Below are positions 17,010 through 26,548 of a stretch of DNA of 64,000 bases, one piece after another. The notes below the pieces were generated by a model. The model had not been told where the DNA came from and did no database searches. It saw nothing but the letters and a program-made list of their open reading frames with translations. Positions within the stretch are counted from its first letter, which is position 1, and each line of letters opens with the position of its first letter. Position numbers and translations under genes: made by a program. Location of the stretch: positions 62,001-126,000 of the forward strand of contig JBGTQJ010000008.1 of NCBI GenBank assembly GCA_041941305.1, written 5' to 3'. Source of the DNA: JANSWP01 sp041941305 (GTDB lineage: Bacteria; Bacteroidota; Bacteroidia; Chitinophagales; Saprospiraceae).

Positions 17010-17092
17010 TAAACTATTGTCATGATTTCATTGTTGTTTATCAACCTACACACTGGAACCATGAACGAATAAAGCAATGAAACAAACAAATT

Positions 17093-18985
17093 ATGGCTGA
17101 TATCATTCAGCTCTTACCAGATTCAATAGCCAATCAGATAGCTGCGGGGGAGGTTATCCAACGTCCTGCATCTGTAGTAAAAGAATTGATGGAAAATGCC
17201 ATTGATGCTGGAGCAACTTCTGTAAAATTGATCATAAAGGAAGCTGGTAAAACACTTATCCAGGTCATTGACAATGGCTGTGGCATGTCAGATACAGATG
17301 CCAGAATGTGTTTTGAGCGACATGCAACTTCAAAAATACGTGCTGCAAAGGATTTATTTGAAATTCGAACCATGGGCTTTAGAGGAGAAGCAATGGCGTC
17401 CATTGCCGCTGTAGCACATGTAGAAATGCGTACAAAGTTACATGCTCAGGATTTGGGCACGCGATTGATCATCGAAGGTTCTGAAGTAAAAACTCAAGAA
17501 GCTTGTCAATGTGCCGGCGGAACCAGTATTTCGGTAAAAAATTTATTCTTCAACGTTCCTGCAAGGCGCAATTTCTTGAAATCGAATACGGTAGAAATGC
17601 GCCATATTTTGGATGAATTTCAAAGAATTGCAATCGCTCACCCAGATATTTTCTTTTCCCTACATCACAATAATACCGAGGTATTTCACTTGCCTGCTGG
17701 AAAATTGAGACAACGAATTGTGGGTGTTTTCGGAAGTAATTCCAATAAAAAACTCGTTCCCGTACAAGAGGAAACTGATGCACTCAGATTGTATGGCTTC
17801 ATCGGGAAACCGGAGTTTGCAAAGAAAACCAGAGGAGAACAGTTGTTTTTTGTCAATCAGCGATTCATAAAAAGTGGTTATCTGAACCATGCCATAGTCA
17901 ATGCCTATGAAGACTTATTGCCAAAAGATACCTATCCACTCTATGTGATTTTTTTAGAAATAGATCCTTCCAGGATTGACATCAATGTACATCCAACCAA
18001 GCAAGAGATAAAATTTGACGATGAACGACTAGTGTACAATTACCTAAAAGTTGCCACACGACATGCACTTGGGCAATATTCCATTACTCCAACTTTAGAT
18101 TTTGAACAGGAAATCAGTTTTTCCCAAACTCAAAATTTTGGTTTGCCCAGGAATACGACACAACCTGAATCAATGATTATAGAGAGCAAGGCAACTGCTG
18201 GGAACAATTCGGGATCTTCCATTGGCGGAAATTACAATCCACCAACATCAGAAAGGCAAAAAGCCAATCTTCAAAATTGGAAAAAACTATATGAAGGATT
18301 GGATAAGTTTGACAATGAAGCCAATCAGACTCCTGAAAATGAGGAAGACACCATCACAATAGGAAGCTCGTGGACAGAAGAGAATGAATTGGACGACGCC
18401 TCAAAAACTTTTTCAAAAGAGCAAAAAGATCCTTATCAGGTACACTCAACATATATCGTCAGTCAAATAAAATCTGGTTTTTTGTTGATTGATCAGCAAG
18501 CTGCTCACGAGCGCGTTTTATATGAACATTTTCTGGAAATTTTGGAAAAACAGGAAGTTTATACTCAAAAGGAATTGTTTGCCAAAAATATCACCCTGGC
18601 TCCAGCGGATGCAGCTATTTTGAAAGAAATATTACCTGAGATCAACCTCCTGGGTTTTGAAATTAAAGAATTTGGTAAAGATACGTTTGTAATTCACGGC
18701 GTACCTGCAAACCTGAAAGGAGGAAAAGATGAACAAAAACTTATCGAAGGATTGCTGGAACAATACAAACTGAACACAGAGCTGAAACTCGGAGCCAAAG
18801 AAAATATCGCGCGCTCCATGGCGAGAAGTGCTGCTATTAAAAGAGGGCAATCTCTTACAATTATCGAAATGAAAGAATTAATTGACCAATTGTTTGGTTG
18901 CGAAGTCCCTTTTAAGAGTCCAACAGGGAGGAGCTGCTTTTTGACATACGATTTGGAGGAATTGGAGAAAAAGTTTAAAAATTGA
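17093..18985 (+). CDS. mutL: DNA mismatch repair protein MutL
   Basis: MutL links mismatch recognition by MutS to strand removal. The N-terminal GHKL ATPase (about 1-330) shows MENAIDAG, DNGCGM, RHATSKI, GFRGEAMASIAAV and the conserved GTSISVKNLFFNVPARRNF. A variable linker (about 340-440) leads to the C-terminal dimerisation domain (about 445-630). The metal-dependent nuclease motifs of most MutL are altered: DQQAAHERVLYE instead of DQHA, MARSA instead of ACRSA, and SPTGRS instead of CPHGRP. The endonuclease may therefore be inactive. A hexanucleotide repeat begins three bases after the stop codon. Assignment secure. Confidence 0.96.
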   Translation: MADIIQLLPDSIANQIAAGEVIQRPASVVKELMENAIDAGATSVKLIIKEAGKTLIQVIDNGCGMSDTDARMCFERHATSKIRAAKDLFEIRTMGFRGEAMASIAAVAHVEMRTKLHAQDLGTRLIIEGSEVKTQEACQCAGGTSISVKNLFFNVPARRNFLKSNTVEMRHILDEFQRIAIAHPDIFFSLHHNNTEVFHLPAGKLRQRIVGVFGSNSNKKLVPVQEETDALRLYGFIGKPEFAKKTRGEQLFFVNQRFIKSGYLNHAIVNAYEDLLPKDTYPLYVIFLEIDPSRIDINVHPTKQEIKFDDERLVYNYLKVATRHALGQYSITPTLDFEQEISFSQTQNFGLPRNTTQPESMIIESKATAGNNSGSSIGGNYNPPTSERQKANLQNWKKLYEGLDKFDNEANQTPENEEDTITIGSSWTEENELDDASKTFSKEQKDPYQVHSTYIVSQIKSGFLLIDQQAAHERVLYEHFLEILEKQEVYTQKELFAKNITLAPADAAILKEILPEINLLGFEIKEFGKDTFVIHGVPANLKGGKDEQKLIEGLLEQYKLNTELKLGAKENIARSMARSAAIKRGQSLTIIEMKELIDQLFGCEVPFKSPTGRSCFLTYDLEELEKKFKN

Positions 18986-18987
18986 AA

Positions 18988-19023
18988 TGAAAATGAAAAT
19001 GAAAATGAAAATGAAAATGAAAA
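18988..19023 (+). repeat. Hexanucleotide microsatellite (TGAAAA)6
   Basis: Six exact copies of TGAAAA run from 18988 to 19023, directly after the mutL stop codon, with a partial unit in front. It lies in the 3' untranslated region, so copy-number change would not shift a reading frame. Confidence 0.9.
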
Positions 19024-19153
19024 CTTAGTATAAACTATTTTCATTTGTGTATATTCTTGCATTTTCTTCAGCCTTTCATCGAAAAAATACCCTGCCCAAA
19101 AACCTTCCTTCGATATTCGTCTTATGATTTGAAATTGATTTAAAACCCATTTT

Positions 19154-19780
19154 ATGTTTAGAGTTACTGGTGTAGTAAAGCATTTGCTCATTATCAATAT
19201 TCTTATGTATTTCGGAACCATACTCCTCATGGGAGAAGGTTCTTATGGACAAACCGAAGTGTACGATTGGGGACGGTATAAATTAGCGTTATTTTTCCCA
19301 AACTCGCCATTCTTTCAACCTTATCAGATTGTGACGCACATGTTCATGCATGCTGGCATGATGCATTTGTTCTTCAATATGTTCGCATTATTTATGTTTG
19401 GTCCTTCTTTGGAAGCATCCTGGGGACCAAAGAAGTTTTTGCAGTACTATTTTATCACTGGATTGGGGGCAATGATCCTCCATATCCTTGTAAGGTATTT
19501 AGAGTTAGAGGGAATGCCTCCATCTATTTATGAGAGAATGTTGGGTGCATCAGGCTCTGTATTTGGCTTACTCGCTGGATATGGAATGTTGTTTCCCAAT
19601 AATCGCTTAATGCTGCTTATTCCTCCTATTCCCATAAAAGCCAAATATTTCGTTTTAATCTATGCAGCCCTTGAACTTTATTTAGGATTGAGTCCATTTT
19701 CTACGGGAATTGCTCACTTTGCTCATCTAGGCGGTGCCTTGTTTGGTGTCCTTTTGATTCTATATTGGCGAAAAACCTAG
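19154..19780 (+). CDS. Rhomboid family intramembrane serine protease
   Basis: The 208-residue protein has about six membrane spans. The catalytic serine lies in LGASGSVFGLLAGYG (GxSG) and the catalytic histidine in HFAHLGGALFG; HAGMMHLFFNM provides the upstream HxxxN of the active-site loop. Rhomboids cleave transmembrane substrates within the membrane. A second rhomboid gene follows 155 bases downstream. Substrates cannot be inferred. The start codon at 19154 puts a short hydrophobic N-terminal helix in place. Confidence 0.92.
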   Translation: MFRVTGVVKHLLIINILMYFGTILLMGEGSYGQTEVYDWGRYKLALFFPNSPFFQPYQIVTHMFMHAGMMHLFFNMFALFMFGPSLEASWGPKKFLQYYFITGLGAMILHILVRYLELEGMPPSIYERMLGASGSVFGLLAGYGMLFPNNRLMLLIPPIPIKAKYFVLIYAALELYLGLSPFSTGIAHFAHLGGALFGVLLILYWRKT

Positions 19781-19935
19781 AAAATAACCGATATTATCAA
19801 AAAACTAATAAACAAATCTTTTGAAAAACGATTAATAAGATTATAATTTTGAGTGTGAATACTGGCTTTGTTGTTTGTTAGCTTTAAGATTGTATAACCT
19901 ACAATAGCGCCATAAAAAAATGAAGTCCTATAGCA

Positions 19936-20889
19936 ATGTTCGAATCTATTTGGGAAGATGTAAAACAGCAATTTAAAATGGGCAATATGGTCACTCGCCT
20001 GGTCATTTTGAACGTAGCTGTTTTTATGATTGTGAACCTGATTCGATTGATCATAATCATTGCTAATGGATGGGATACCGACTCAACTACTTTTACAGAT
20101 TTTATCCATTTCTTTTGCCTTTCTTCCGATTTATTCTACAACCTGACACATCCCTGGGTCATTTTCACCCACATGTTTTTGCATGTTGATTTTTTACATA
20201 TCCTTTTCAACATGCTCTATCTCTACTGGTTTGGCAGAATAGCCGGAGACTTTATTGGCGATAGAAAAATTCTGCCCTTGTATTTATTAGGTGGTTTAGT
20301 TGGAGCTTTGGTTTATTTGATATCCTACAAATTTTTACCCTTTGCCGAAGGGGCAACAGGTTATGCCTTAGGTGCATCAGCTGGCGTTATGGCGGTGGTG
20401 GTGGCTTCGGGAACCATTGCTCCAAATTACATCATGCGGCTAATTTTGCTAGGAGACATCAAATTAAAATACATTGTTGCAGCTTTGGTCTTTTTGGATT
20501 TGGTAGGGATAGGGGGCAATTACAACACCGGTGGACACTTTGCTCATTTGGGCGGAGCTTTCTTTGGTTGGCTTTTTGTAGGACAACTAAAATCGGGAAA
20601 CGATTTGTCCATACCTGTAAACAATATTCTGGATAAAGTTTTTGGATTTTTTCAGGAACTATTTGGTGGTCGATCCTCAAAACGTCCAAAAGTCATCTAC
20701 AAAAACCCCAATATTAAGAAGCAACAGTCCTCGCAAAAAAGAAGTCAAAATCGTTTTGAGTCAAAAAGTAAAGATGGAATGTCACATCAGGAAAGAGTTG
20801 ATAGTATTTTGGATAAGATAAAGCAATCAGGCTATGAAAGTCTTACCGAAGAAGAAAAAGAGTTTTTATTTAACGCAAGTAAAAAATGA
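19936..20889 (+). CDS. Rhomboid family intramembrane protease with cytoplasmic C-terminal tail
   Basis: The second rhomboid (317 residues) has six predicted membrane spans, HVDFLHILFNMLYLYWFG, the serine motif GASAGVMAVV (GxSA rather than GxSG) and HFAHLGGAFFGWLFVG. An extra C-terminal region (about 215-317) is hydrophilic and basic (KRSQNRFESKSKDGM), ending in a helical SHQERVDSILDKIKQSGYESLTEEEKEFL. This resembles the tail found on many Bacteroidota rhomboids. It probably arose by duplication with the preceding gene, although identity outside motifs is modest. Confidence 0.92.
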   Translation: MFESIWEDVKQQFKMGNMVTRLVILNVAVFMIVNLIRLIIIIANGWDTDSTTFTDFIHFFCLSSDLFYNLTHPWVIFTHMFLHVDFLHILFNMLYLYWFGRIAGDFIGDRKILPLYLLGGLVGALVYLISYKFLPFAEGATGYALGASAGVMAVVVASGTIAPNYIMRLILLGDIKLKYIVAALVFLDLVGIGGNYNTGGHFAHLGGAFFGWLFVGQLKSGNDLSIPVNNILDKVFGFFQELFGGRSSKRPKVIYKNPNIKKQQSSQKRSQNRFESKSKDGMSHQERVDSILDKIKQSGYESLTEEEKEFLFNASKK

Positions 20890-20993
20890 GCCGTCGAACT
20901 CATTCAAACGGTAAAAAGTAGAAAGTTTAGGTACATTATTTGAATATTGACCCGAATTGGACTTTAACCCGCTCATCCCACGAGCTAAATCAA

Positions 20994-22049
20994 ATGTTAA
21001 AACGTATTTTGAGGTGGACAAATCTGGTGCTAATTTTCCTCACCCTGCTTGCATATATTTCTCCATTTGTAAGTCCTGAGTCCTTTTGGCTGCTTTCCGT
21101 TCTGGGGCTTGCTTTTCCGTGGTTATTAATTGCTCATTTCCTGTTTATTTTATTTTGGCTGGTTAAAAAAGATAGGTATGTTTTCTATTCTTTGATTTGC
21201 TTAATTATAGGTTGGAGCAATGTGAGCAATTTCATTGGTTTTGGGTATGGATATGTAGAGATTCCTGACAAAGCAATAAAAGTGATGAGTTACAACGCAC
21301 ATGACCTGAAGCCATTGTTCAATATGCATGTGGGTGAAGAAGCAAGAGCCAACAAAAAGGAATTTTCTCGATTCCTTCAAAGCTTAGGAGCAATTCACCT
21401 TATTATTGTTCAGGAAGGCACCCAATATACATTGGAATTTTTCCGTGATTCTTTTCAAATGTCCCATTATTTTAACTCTTCTGTTAATTCAAGAAAAACC
21501 TACATTTTTTCAAAATTTCCGATTCTTAAAAAAGGAAATATCCAATTTGAAAGCACTTCGAATTCCTGCATTTGGGCAGATATTAATATAAGGGGCAAAA
21601 CGGTCAGGGTTTACAACCTACATTTACAATCCAATAAAATAAGCGATACTGCAAACAAAATATCAGCAAAAGGGAATATCCAGGAAAAAGAAACCTGGGA
21701 AGACATTGGTGGCATGTTTGGAAGATATAAGGAGGCTTCAAAAAAAAGAGCAAAACAAGCTGAAAAAGTAGCTGCACATATCGCTCAATGTCCTCACCCC
21801 ATCATTCTGGGGGGTGACTTTAATGATACGCCAATTTCCTATCCTTATCATATTCTTTCTAAAGGATTTCAAGACTCTTTTAAGGAATGTGGCCGTGGGA
21901 TTGGTACTACTTATGCTGGCAAACTTCCTGGTTTAAGGATCGATTATGTGTTGGCAGACAAACGTTTTGAGATGATCAATCACCAAGTCTATAGAGAGAA
22001 CTTTTCAGATCATTATCCTGTTGTGGGAACATTGCTATTTAAAGAGTAG
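20994..22049 (+). CDS. Membrane-anchored endonuclease/exonuclease/phosphatase (EEP) family protein
   Basis: The 351-residue protein starts with three hydrophobic spans (about 9-30, 34-58 and 63-85), followed by an EEP domain (about 95-351). Motifs are MSYNAHDL, VQEGTQYTLEFF with the metal-binding glutamate, YNLHLQS, GGDFNDTP, RIDYVLAD and the catalytic FSDHYPV histidine. Family members cleave phosphodiester bonds in nucleic acids, phospholipids or inositides. The membrane anchor suggests an extracytoplasmic substrate. The ATG at 20994 is preferred to an in-frame TTG at 20940, which would add a hydrophilic stretch in front of the first span. Confidence 0.87.
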   Translation: MLKRILRWTNLVLIFLTLLAYISPFVSPESFWLLSVLGLAFPWLLIAHFLFILFWLVKKDRYVFYSLICLIIGWSNVSNFIGFGYGYVEIPDKAIKVMSYNAHDLKPLFNMHVGEEARANKKEFSRFLQSLGAIHLIIVQEGTQYTLEFFRDSFQMSHYFNSSVNSRKTYIFSKFPILKKGNIQFESTSNSCIWADINIRGKTVRVYNLHLQSNKISDTANKISAKGNIQEKETWEDIGGMFGRYKEASKKRAKQAEKVAAHIAQCPHPIILGGDFNDTPISYPYHILSKGFQDSFKECGRGIGTTYAGKLPGLRIDYVLADKRFEMINHQVYRENFSDHYPVVGTLLFKE

Positions 22050-22171
22050 ATAGTTTGAATCAAATCCCCGTTGGATTGTAGCCTACCTTTTTTCCCGGCT
22101 GCCTTACATATAATCGCAAAGCGACCTAGTAATAAAATAGGCTGACATCTAAAAAAAACCAATTCGAATTT

Positions 22172-22179
22172 TAATTTTG
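22172..22179 (+). promoter_or_regulatory. -7 promoter box (TAATTTTG) of cysS
   Basis: A perfect TAnnTTTG box ends four bases before the cysS ATG, the same spacing as at 1366-1373. Confidence 0.5.
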
Positions 22180-22183
22180 CGGC

Positions 22184-23692
22184 ATGAAAAATAAGCTACA
22201 ACTTCATAATAGTCTTACCAGACAAAAAGAAATATTTGAACCCATTCATGAAGGGCGTGTAGGCATGTATGTTTGCGGACCTACTGTTTACAGCGATGTA
22301 CATTTGGGCAATTGCCGCACTTTTGTGAGTTTCGATGTCATTTATCGCTATTTATTACAGTCAGGTTTTAAAGTTCGATACGTCAGAAACATCACAGATG
22401 TAGGACACTTAGAAGGGGATGCAGACATCGGTGCAGAAGATAAGATTTCCAAAAAAGCAAGGCTGGAGCAATTGGAACCCATGCAAGTGGTTCAAAAATA
22501 CATGAATGGCTTCCATGATATGATGCGCATATTTAACATCATTGAACCAGACATCGAGCCACGCGCTACAGGGCATATTCCTGAACAAATCGAAATGGTA
22601 CAGGAGATTTTGAATAATGGATATGCCTATGAAAAAAATGGTTCAGTATATTTTGATACACCCAAGTTTGCAAATGACCACGGTGTTTATGGAACGCTTT
22701 CAGGCAGAAAAATTGAAGACTTAATAGCGGAGTCCAGAGACGATTTGAAAAATCAGGGTGAAAAAAAACATCCTTCTGATTTTGCGATATGGATTAAAGC
22801 AGATCCCAGTCACCTGATGCGTTGGAACGCTCCCTGGTCAGTTGGATTCCCTGGCTGGCATTTGGAATGTTCCGTAATGAGTACGAAATATTTAGGTGAA
22901 AAATTTGACATCCACGGCGGTGGAAACGACCTCAAATTTCCACATCATGAAAATGAAGTCGCTCAAAACTATGGAGCTTGTGGCAAGGCCCCGGCAAAAT
23001 ATTGGTTGCATGGCAATATGCTTTTAATGAATGGTCGCAAAATGTCAAAAAGCGATGGAAACACCATCACACCAGAGCAATTGTTCTCAGGTAACAGTCC
23101 CCATATTTCCAAGGCATATAGCCCCATGGTGATTCGCTTTTTCATGCTGCAATCTCACTACCGAAGCACCCTTGATTTGACAGATGATGCCCTACTTGCT
23201 GGAGAAAAGGGTTACCGAAGATTAATGGAAGGCAATCAAACACTGCAAAATCTAACACATCCTGGAAATGGTAGCGAAGGAGCATTGGACAAGGAGATCA
23301 ATAACTTGATAGCCCAGGCTTATCAAGAGATGGATGATGATTTCAACACACCCAAAGCATTGGCTCGTCTGTTTGAATTGGTTCCTAAAATAAATGGCTT
23401 GAAAGGTGGTCAGTTATCTTTCAACGATTTGACTTCCACCACTTTGGATAAATTGAAAGAAACTTTTCAAACCTTTATTTACGAAATTTTTGGATTAAAA
23501 GACGAAACCCAAACTTCTGACTCAGAAGGAAATAGCATCGCTGATGGTTTGATGGAATTGATTTTGGATATTCGTCAGCAAGCACGCGCAAATAAAGATT
23601 GGGGCACTTCTGATAAGATTAGAGATGCACTGAAAGAGTTGGATATTCAGGTAAAAGATAGCAAAGAAGGCTCTACCTGGAGTGTAGGTTAG
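22184..23692 (+). CDS. cysS: Cysteinyl-tRNA synthetase
   Basis: CysRS charges tRNA-Cys with cysteine. The 502 residues include GPTVYSDVHLGNCRTF (HIGH-type motif, here HLGN), the zinc ligands in VCGPT, LECSVMS and HHENE, and KMSKSDGN (KMSKS loop). The C-terminal helical tRNA-binding domain (about 370-502) ends in RDALKELDIQVKDSKEGSTW, typical of the family. The gene begins right after a promoter box and ends at a strong hairpin shared with the convergent gene. Secure. Confidence 0.97.
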   Translation: MKNKLQLHNSLTRQKEIFEPIHEGRVGMYVCGPTVYSDVHLGNCRTFVSFDVIYRYLLQSGFKVRYVRNITDVGHLEGDADIGAEDKISKKARLEQLEPMQVVQKYMNGFHDMMRIFNIIEPDIEPRATGHIPEQIEMVQEILNNGYAYEKNGSVYFDTPKFANDHGVYGTLSGRKIEDLIAESRDDLKNQGEKKHPSDFAIWIKADPSHLMRWNAPWSVGFPGWHLECSVMSTKYLGEKFDIHGGGNDLKFPHHENEVAQNYGACGKAPAKYWLHGNMLLMNGRKMSKSDGNTITPEQLFSGNSPHISKAYSPMVIRFFMLQSHYRSTLDLTDDALLAGEKGYRRLMEGNQTLQNLTHPGNGSEGALDKEINNLIAQAYQEMDDDFNTPKALARLFELVPKINGLKGGQLSFNDLTSTTLDKLKETFQTFIYEIFGLKDETQTSDSEGNSIADGLMELILDIRQQARANKDWGTSDKIRDALKELDIQVKDSKEGSTWSVG

Positions 23693-23723
23693 CGCATACC
23701 TGAATGAACTAAACAAAAAAAGC

Positions 23724-23759
23724 AAAGGGTTGCCGGATAAATATCTACGGCAACCCTTT
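23724..23759 (-). terminator. Bidirectional terminator between cysS and the glycoside hydrolase
   Basis: AAAGGGTTGCCG (23724-23735) pairs perfectly with CGGCAACCCTTT (23748-23759). An A-run at 23712-23720 gives a T-run for minus-strand transcripts, so it best fits the minus-strand gene. Confidence 0.85.
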
Positions 23760-23844
23760 CTAATTTGGCGATTTAAGTTTCAAGAGTTTGAACTCAAACC
23801 ACTTTTTGTATCAGTAAGTTGATCAAAAAGAAAACGTAGTGGAA

Positions 23845-26184
23845 TTAATTTATCAAAACACGTTTTTGTAAAAACTTTCCGTCAGATTCCAGTTTAATAA
23901 TATACATACCTCGGGACATTTTTTTTCCATCAAATGTTCTCAAATGCTTGCCACCATTAGCGTTCAGGGCTTCCGAGAAAACGATTTGTCCCAGAATGTC
24001 ATAAATGTTCAATTTTACATTCGGAACTTCCCCTTCTAAAATCATAAAAAATTGTCCATTGGTTGGATTTGGAAATACTTCAAATCGCTCAATCCCTGGA
24101 ATATCAGAACTTGAACTCGTTTCCAGAACTACCGTTTGCGAAAAGGTCTCTGTCCCGCAATCATTGGTAACCGTAAGCACTACTGAATACTGGTCATCTC
24201 CAGGATAAGTATGCGAAGGATTTTCTTCAGTACTCGTTGTTCCATCACCAAATTGCCATTCATAAGAAGTGGCATTCATAGAGGTATTGGAGAAAATTAC
24301 AGTCAAACCTCCATTTTGAACCTCAAAATCAAACCCTGCTTCTGGCAAAGGTTCTACGACGATAAGTCCAGTGCTGGAGGAACTGTGTTCTCCGAAATCA
24401 TTGCTGGCAGTAAGACTTACATCATAGGTACCTGCTGTTGAGTAGATTATTGTTGGATTTTGTAAGGTAGAACTGGATGGGTTTCCGCCTGGGAAGGACC
24501 ATAACCAGGCATTAGGATTTCCTTCGGAACTATCGTTAAATGTAACCGTTAAGGGTTCACATCCTTGTGTTTGATCCGCTTCAAAAGCAGCAACAGGAGG
24601 TAAGTTCAAATGATTTCCTTCCTTGATAAATATAGGCGCACCAGAGAGCATCAAATTATGTGGGGAAACAACTTCAGCATGTCCCGTTTCTCTAAAATCC
24701 CAATTCCAAATGGTCACTTCATCAAATCCAAAACCTCCTGGAAATGAATAGGTTCCACTGGCCTCCTCGCTCATGTCCTGAGTCGTTTTTGCCCAAAGCA
24801 CAAAAACATGGCTGCCATCACTGTCTAAAAATGCAGCGCCATTGTTTCCTGGAGGAATATTCATCTGAGCAGTTTTGTTGGCATCATATGTTTTGCCTTG
24901 AAGTAGTGTTGTCATAGTGTGAAAGGCAACCCCGGCATTTGTGAGTTCATACTCATGCGCGGTAAATTCTGAAAGGTTTTTAAATAAGCCCATTAATAAA
25001 TATTCGTTCCAGGCATCTTCTTCTGTAGATAGTTCACTAATCGTAAATAAATCTACCTGAATAATGTCGGTCTTTTGAGCCTCTACAAAAGACTTTATCA
25101 AGTAATTAACCTGCGCTTCGTCTGAGCCAATGTAGCCGCTAAATTCTTTTCTGGGAAGCATCGTTTCCGTAACTATCCACAATTTTTCAGGATAGGTTGC
25201 ACCATTGTAACCATAATTATTCATGACCATCTGCATGTCATTGTATTTTCCAATAAACCCGTCAACGCCTCTATCTGAATGGCGGTGAAATTCTATCCCT
25301 CCGGTAGGCGGTAAATCCCACATACTTGCGTCTATATGTGGATAAGAATGAAAACTGACGACATCAAAATAGGCACCTCCTTTTAATGGATAGTCGTTAT
25401 TAATCCAACCCCCATTTGGATTATCCGAGTTCCGAAGAACTGCATCCAGAAAAGAAGGGCTACCGATGCCGCCAATACAGATGTAATTTTTGTCATCTAC
25501 ATATTTTAAGACTTCATAGCTGATTCTCAATAATCGCACATAGTGATAAATAGGCGCGTGAATATCCACATCGCAGGGACTCGGGTCCGTTTGCCACCAA
25601 CTATTTGGATCGCTTGGAGGCAACCAGGAGGCGTCAGCAGACGATAAATCCGGCTCATTCCAGATTTCCCAAAAAGTTACAAACTGAGCATACTCGGTAG
25701 CGATTTTGTACACGTAAAGGGCATAGTAATTATCATCGTTTACCGGCGTTCCATTTGCACCACCATCCCAGATGGGGTCATACATATTGGCAAATAAACG
25801 GGATTGTTCTGTGCCGCAATAAGTTTGCGGATCGCGATGTGCTTCAGATGGATAACCGATGAACGCCACATTGTCCCTTATATCCAAATCATACCAATGT
25901 TGAAAATCGGGCTGGCGAATGTCATAACCCCAGGCTTCCAAAAATTCCTCCTGAAGCGCTGGGCGAAAAGACTGAACTCCAATGCCCTCTATGCCCAGGG
26001 TCGGGTTACCCGCAGAAATATCTGCCAATTCTTCATTCGACCAGGGTGGATAATTACCGAGATTGCTGCCATAGCGGAATTTTCCGTCATACGGCGGCAC
26101 CACATCATTGGCCGAGAAATTGATTTGTGAAATGCCATTAGCCCCCAAAAAAAGGCATAACAACATCAGGAAGTGTTTAATCAT
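23845..26184 (-). CDS. Secreted clan GH-A-like glycoside hydrolase with two PKD domains and T9SS tail
   Basis: The 779-residue protein has a signal peptide (1-19, ending GISQ). A beta/alpha-barrel catalytic region (about 25-440) has acid/base candidate E177 in EIWNEPD and nucleophile candidate E340 in LWIVTETMLPR. A beta-sandwich region (about 440-530) is followed by two PKD domains (about 535-610 and 615-690), with the typical WLWSFPGG and YEWQFGDGTTSTEENPSHTY. A type A T9SS sorting tail (about 700-779) starts FEVFPNPTNGQF. It should be a cell-surface enzyme degrading a polysaccharide; the family (GH5, GH39 or similar) cannot be fixed. The upstream gene is a paralogue lacking PKD domains. 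Confidence 0.85.
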   Translation of the reverse strand: MIKHFLMLLCLFLGANGISQINFSANDVVPPYDGKFRYGSNLGNYPPWSNEELADISAGNPTLGIEGIGVQSFRPALQEEFLEAWGYDIRQPDFQHWYDLDIRDNVAFIGYPSEAHRDPQTYCGTEQSRLFANMYDPIWDGGANGTPVNDDNYYALYVYKIATEYAQFVTFWEIWNEPDLSSADASWLPPSDPNSWWQTDPSPCDVDIHAPIYHYVRLLRISYEVLKYVDDKNYICIGGIGSPSFLDAVLRNSDNPNGGWINNDYPLKGGAYFDVVSFHSYPHIDASMWDLPPTGGIEFHRHSDRGVDGFIGKYNDMQMVMNNYGYNGATYPEKLWIVTETMLPRKEFSGYIGSDEAQVNYLIKSFVEAQKTDIIQVDLFTISELSTEEDAWNEYLLMGLFKNLSEFTAHEYELTNAGVAFHTMTTLLQGKTYDANKTAQMNIPPGNNGAAFLDSDGSHVFVLWAKTTQDMSEEASGTYSFPGGFGFDEVTIWNWDFRETGHAEVVSPHNLMLSGAPIFIKEGNHLNLPPVAAFEADQTQGCEPLTVTFNDSSEGNPNAWLWSFPGGNPSSSTLQNPTIIYSTAGTYDVSLTASNDFGEHSSSSTGLIVVEPLPEAGFDFEVQNGGLTVIFSNTSMNATSYEWQFGDGTTSTEENPSHTYPGDDQYSVVLTVTNDCGTETFSQTVVLETSSSSDIPGIERFEVFPNPTNGQFFMILEGEVPNVKLNIYDILGQIVFSEALNANGGKHLRTFDGKKMSRGMYIIKLESDGKFLQKRVLIN

Positions 26185-26548
26185 AGAAATTTGTTTTGTA
26201 AATGCTTCTCTAAAAAATATGAGGTTGAGTTTTGTCTTTTATGGCTTTTTTAAGCACAAATTTCTGACAACCAATGGTTTCGAATGGGTACTATACACCT
26301 TAGTAGTGATTAAAAAATAATTTCACAATTTTATTCAGACCCGAAGATGATTGATTGCTTCAAAAAACAATCACCTTGTCAATAAACAATCTTGACAATT
26401 CGTTTTTTGTAAATGCTTTCGGTAAGACTTTTTTAAAAAGGCAGGATTTGAGTGTAGTTTTCTATGTTGCTCAAATCTCTTTACAGTTTCAGGGCTTTAA
26501 AAAATAACTTCGTCATCTTGCGATGTTTATTAATTTCCAAACCCCTTA
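26185..26548 (-). other. Intergenic region between paralogous glycoside hydrolases, with two inverted repeats
   Basis: No gene is seen. TGATTG (26352-26357) pairs with CAATCA (26368-26373), and TTGTCAA (26376-26382) with TTGACAA (26392-26398). The 9-nt spacer of the second pair suits a dimeric regulator. No TAnnTTTG box was found. TTTTGTAAATGCTT occurs twice (near 26193 and 26406), perhaps a trace of the gene duplication. Confidence 0.4.

Noticed and set aside
18694..19230. Minus-strand frame with FSFSFSFS repeats
   Set aside because: It is the reverse reading of the TGAAAA microsatellite and of mutL, with no independent coding signs.
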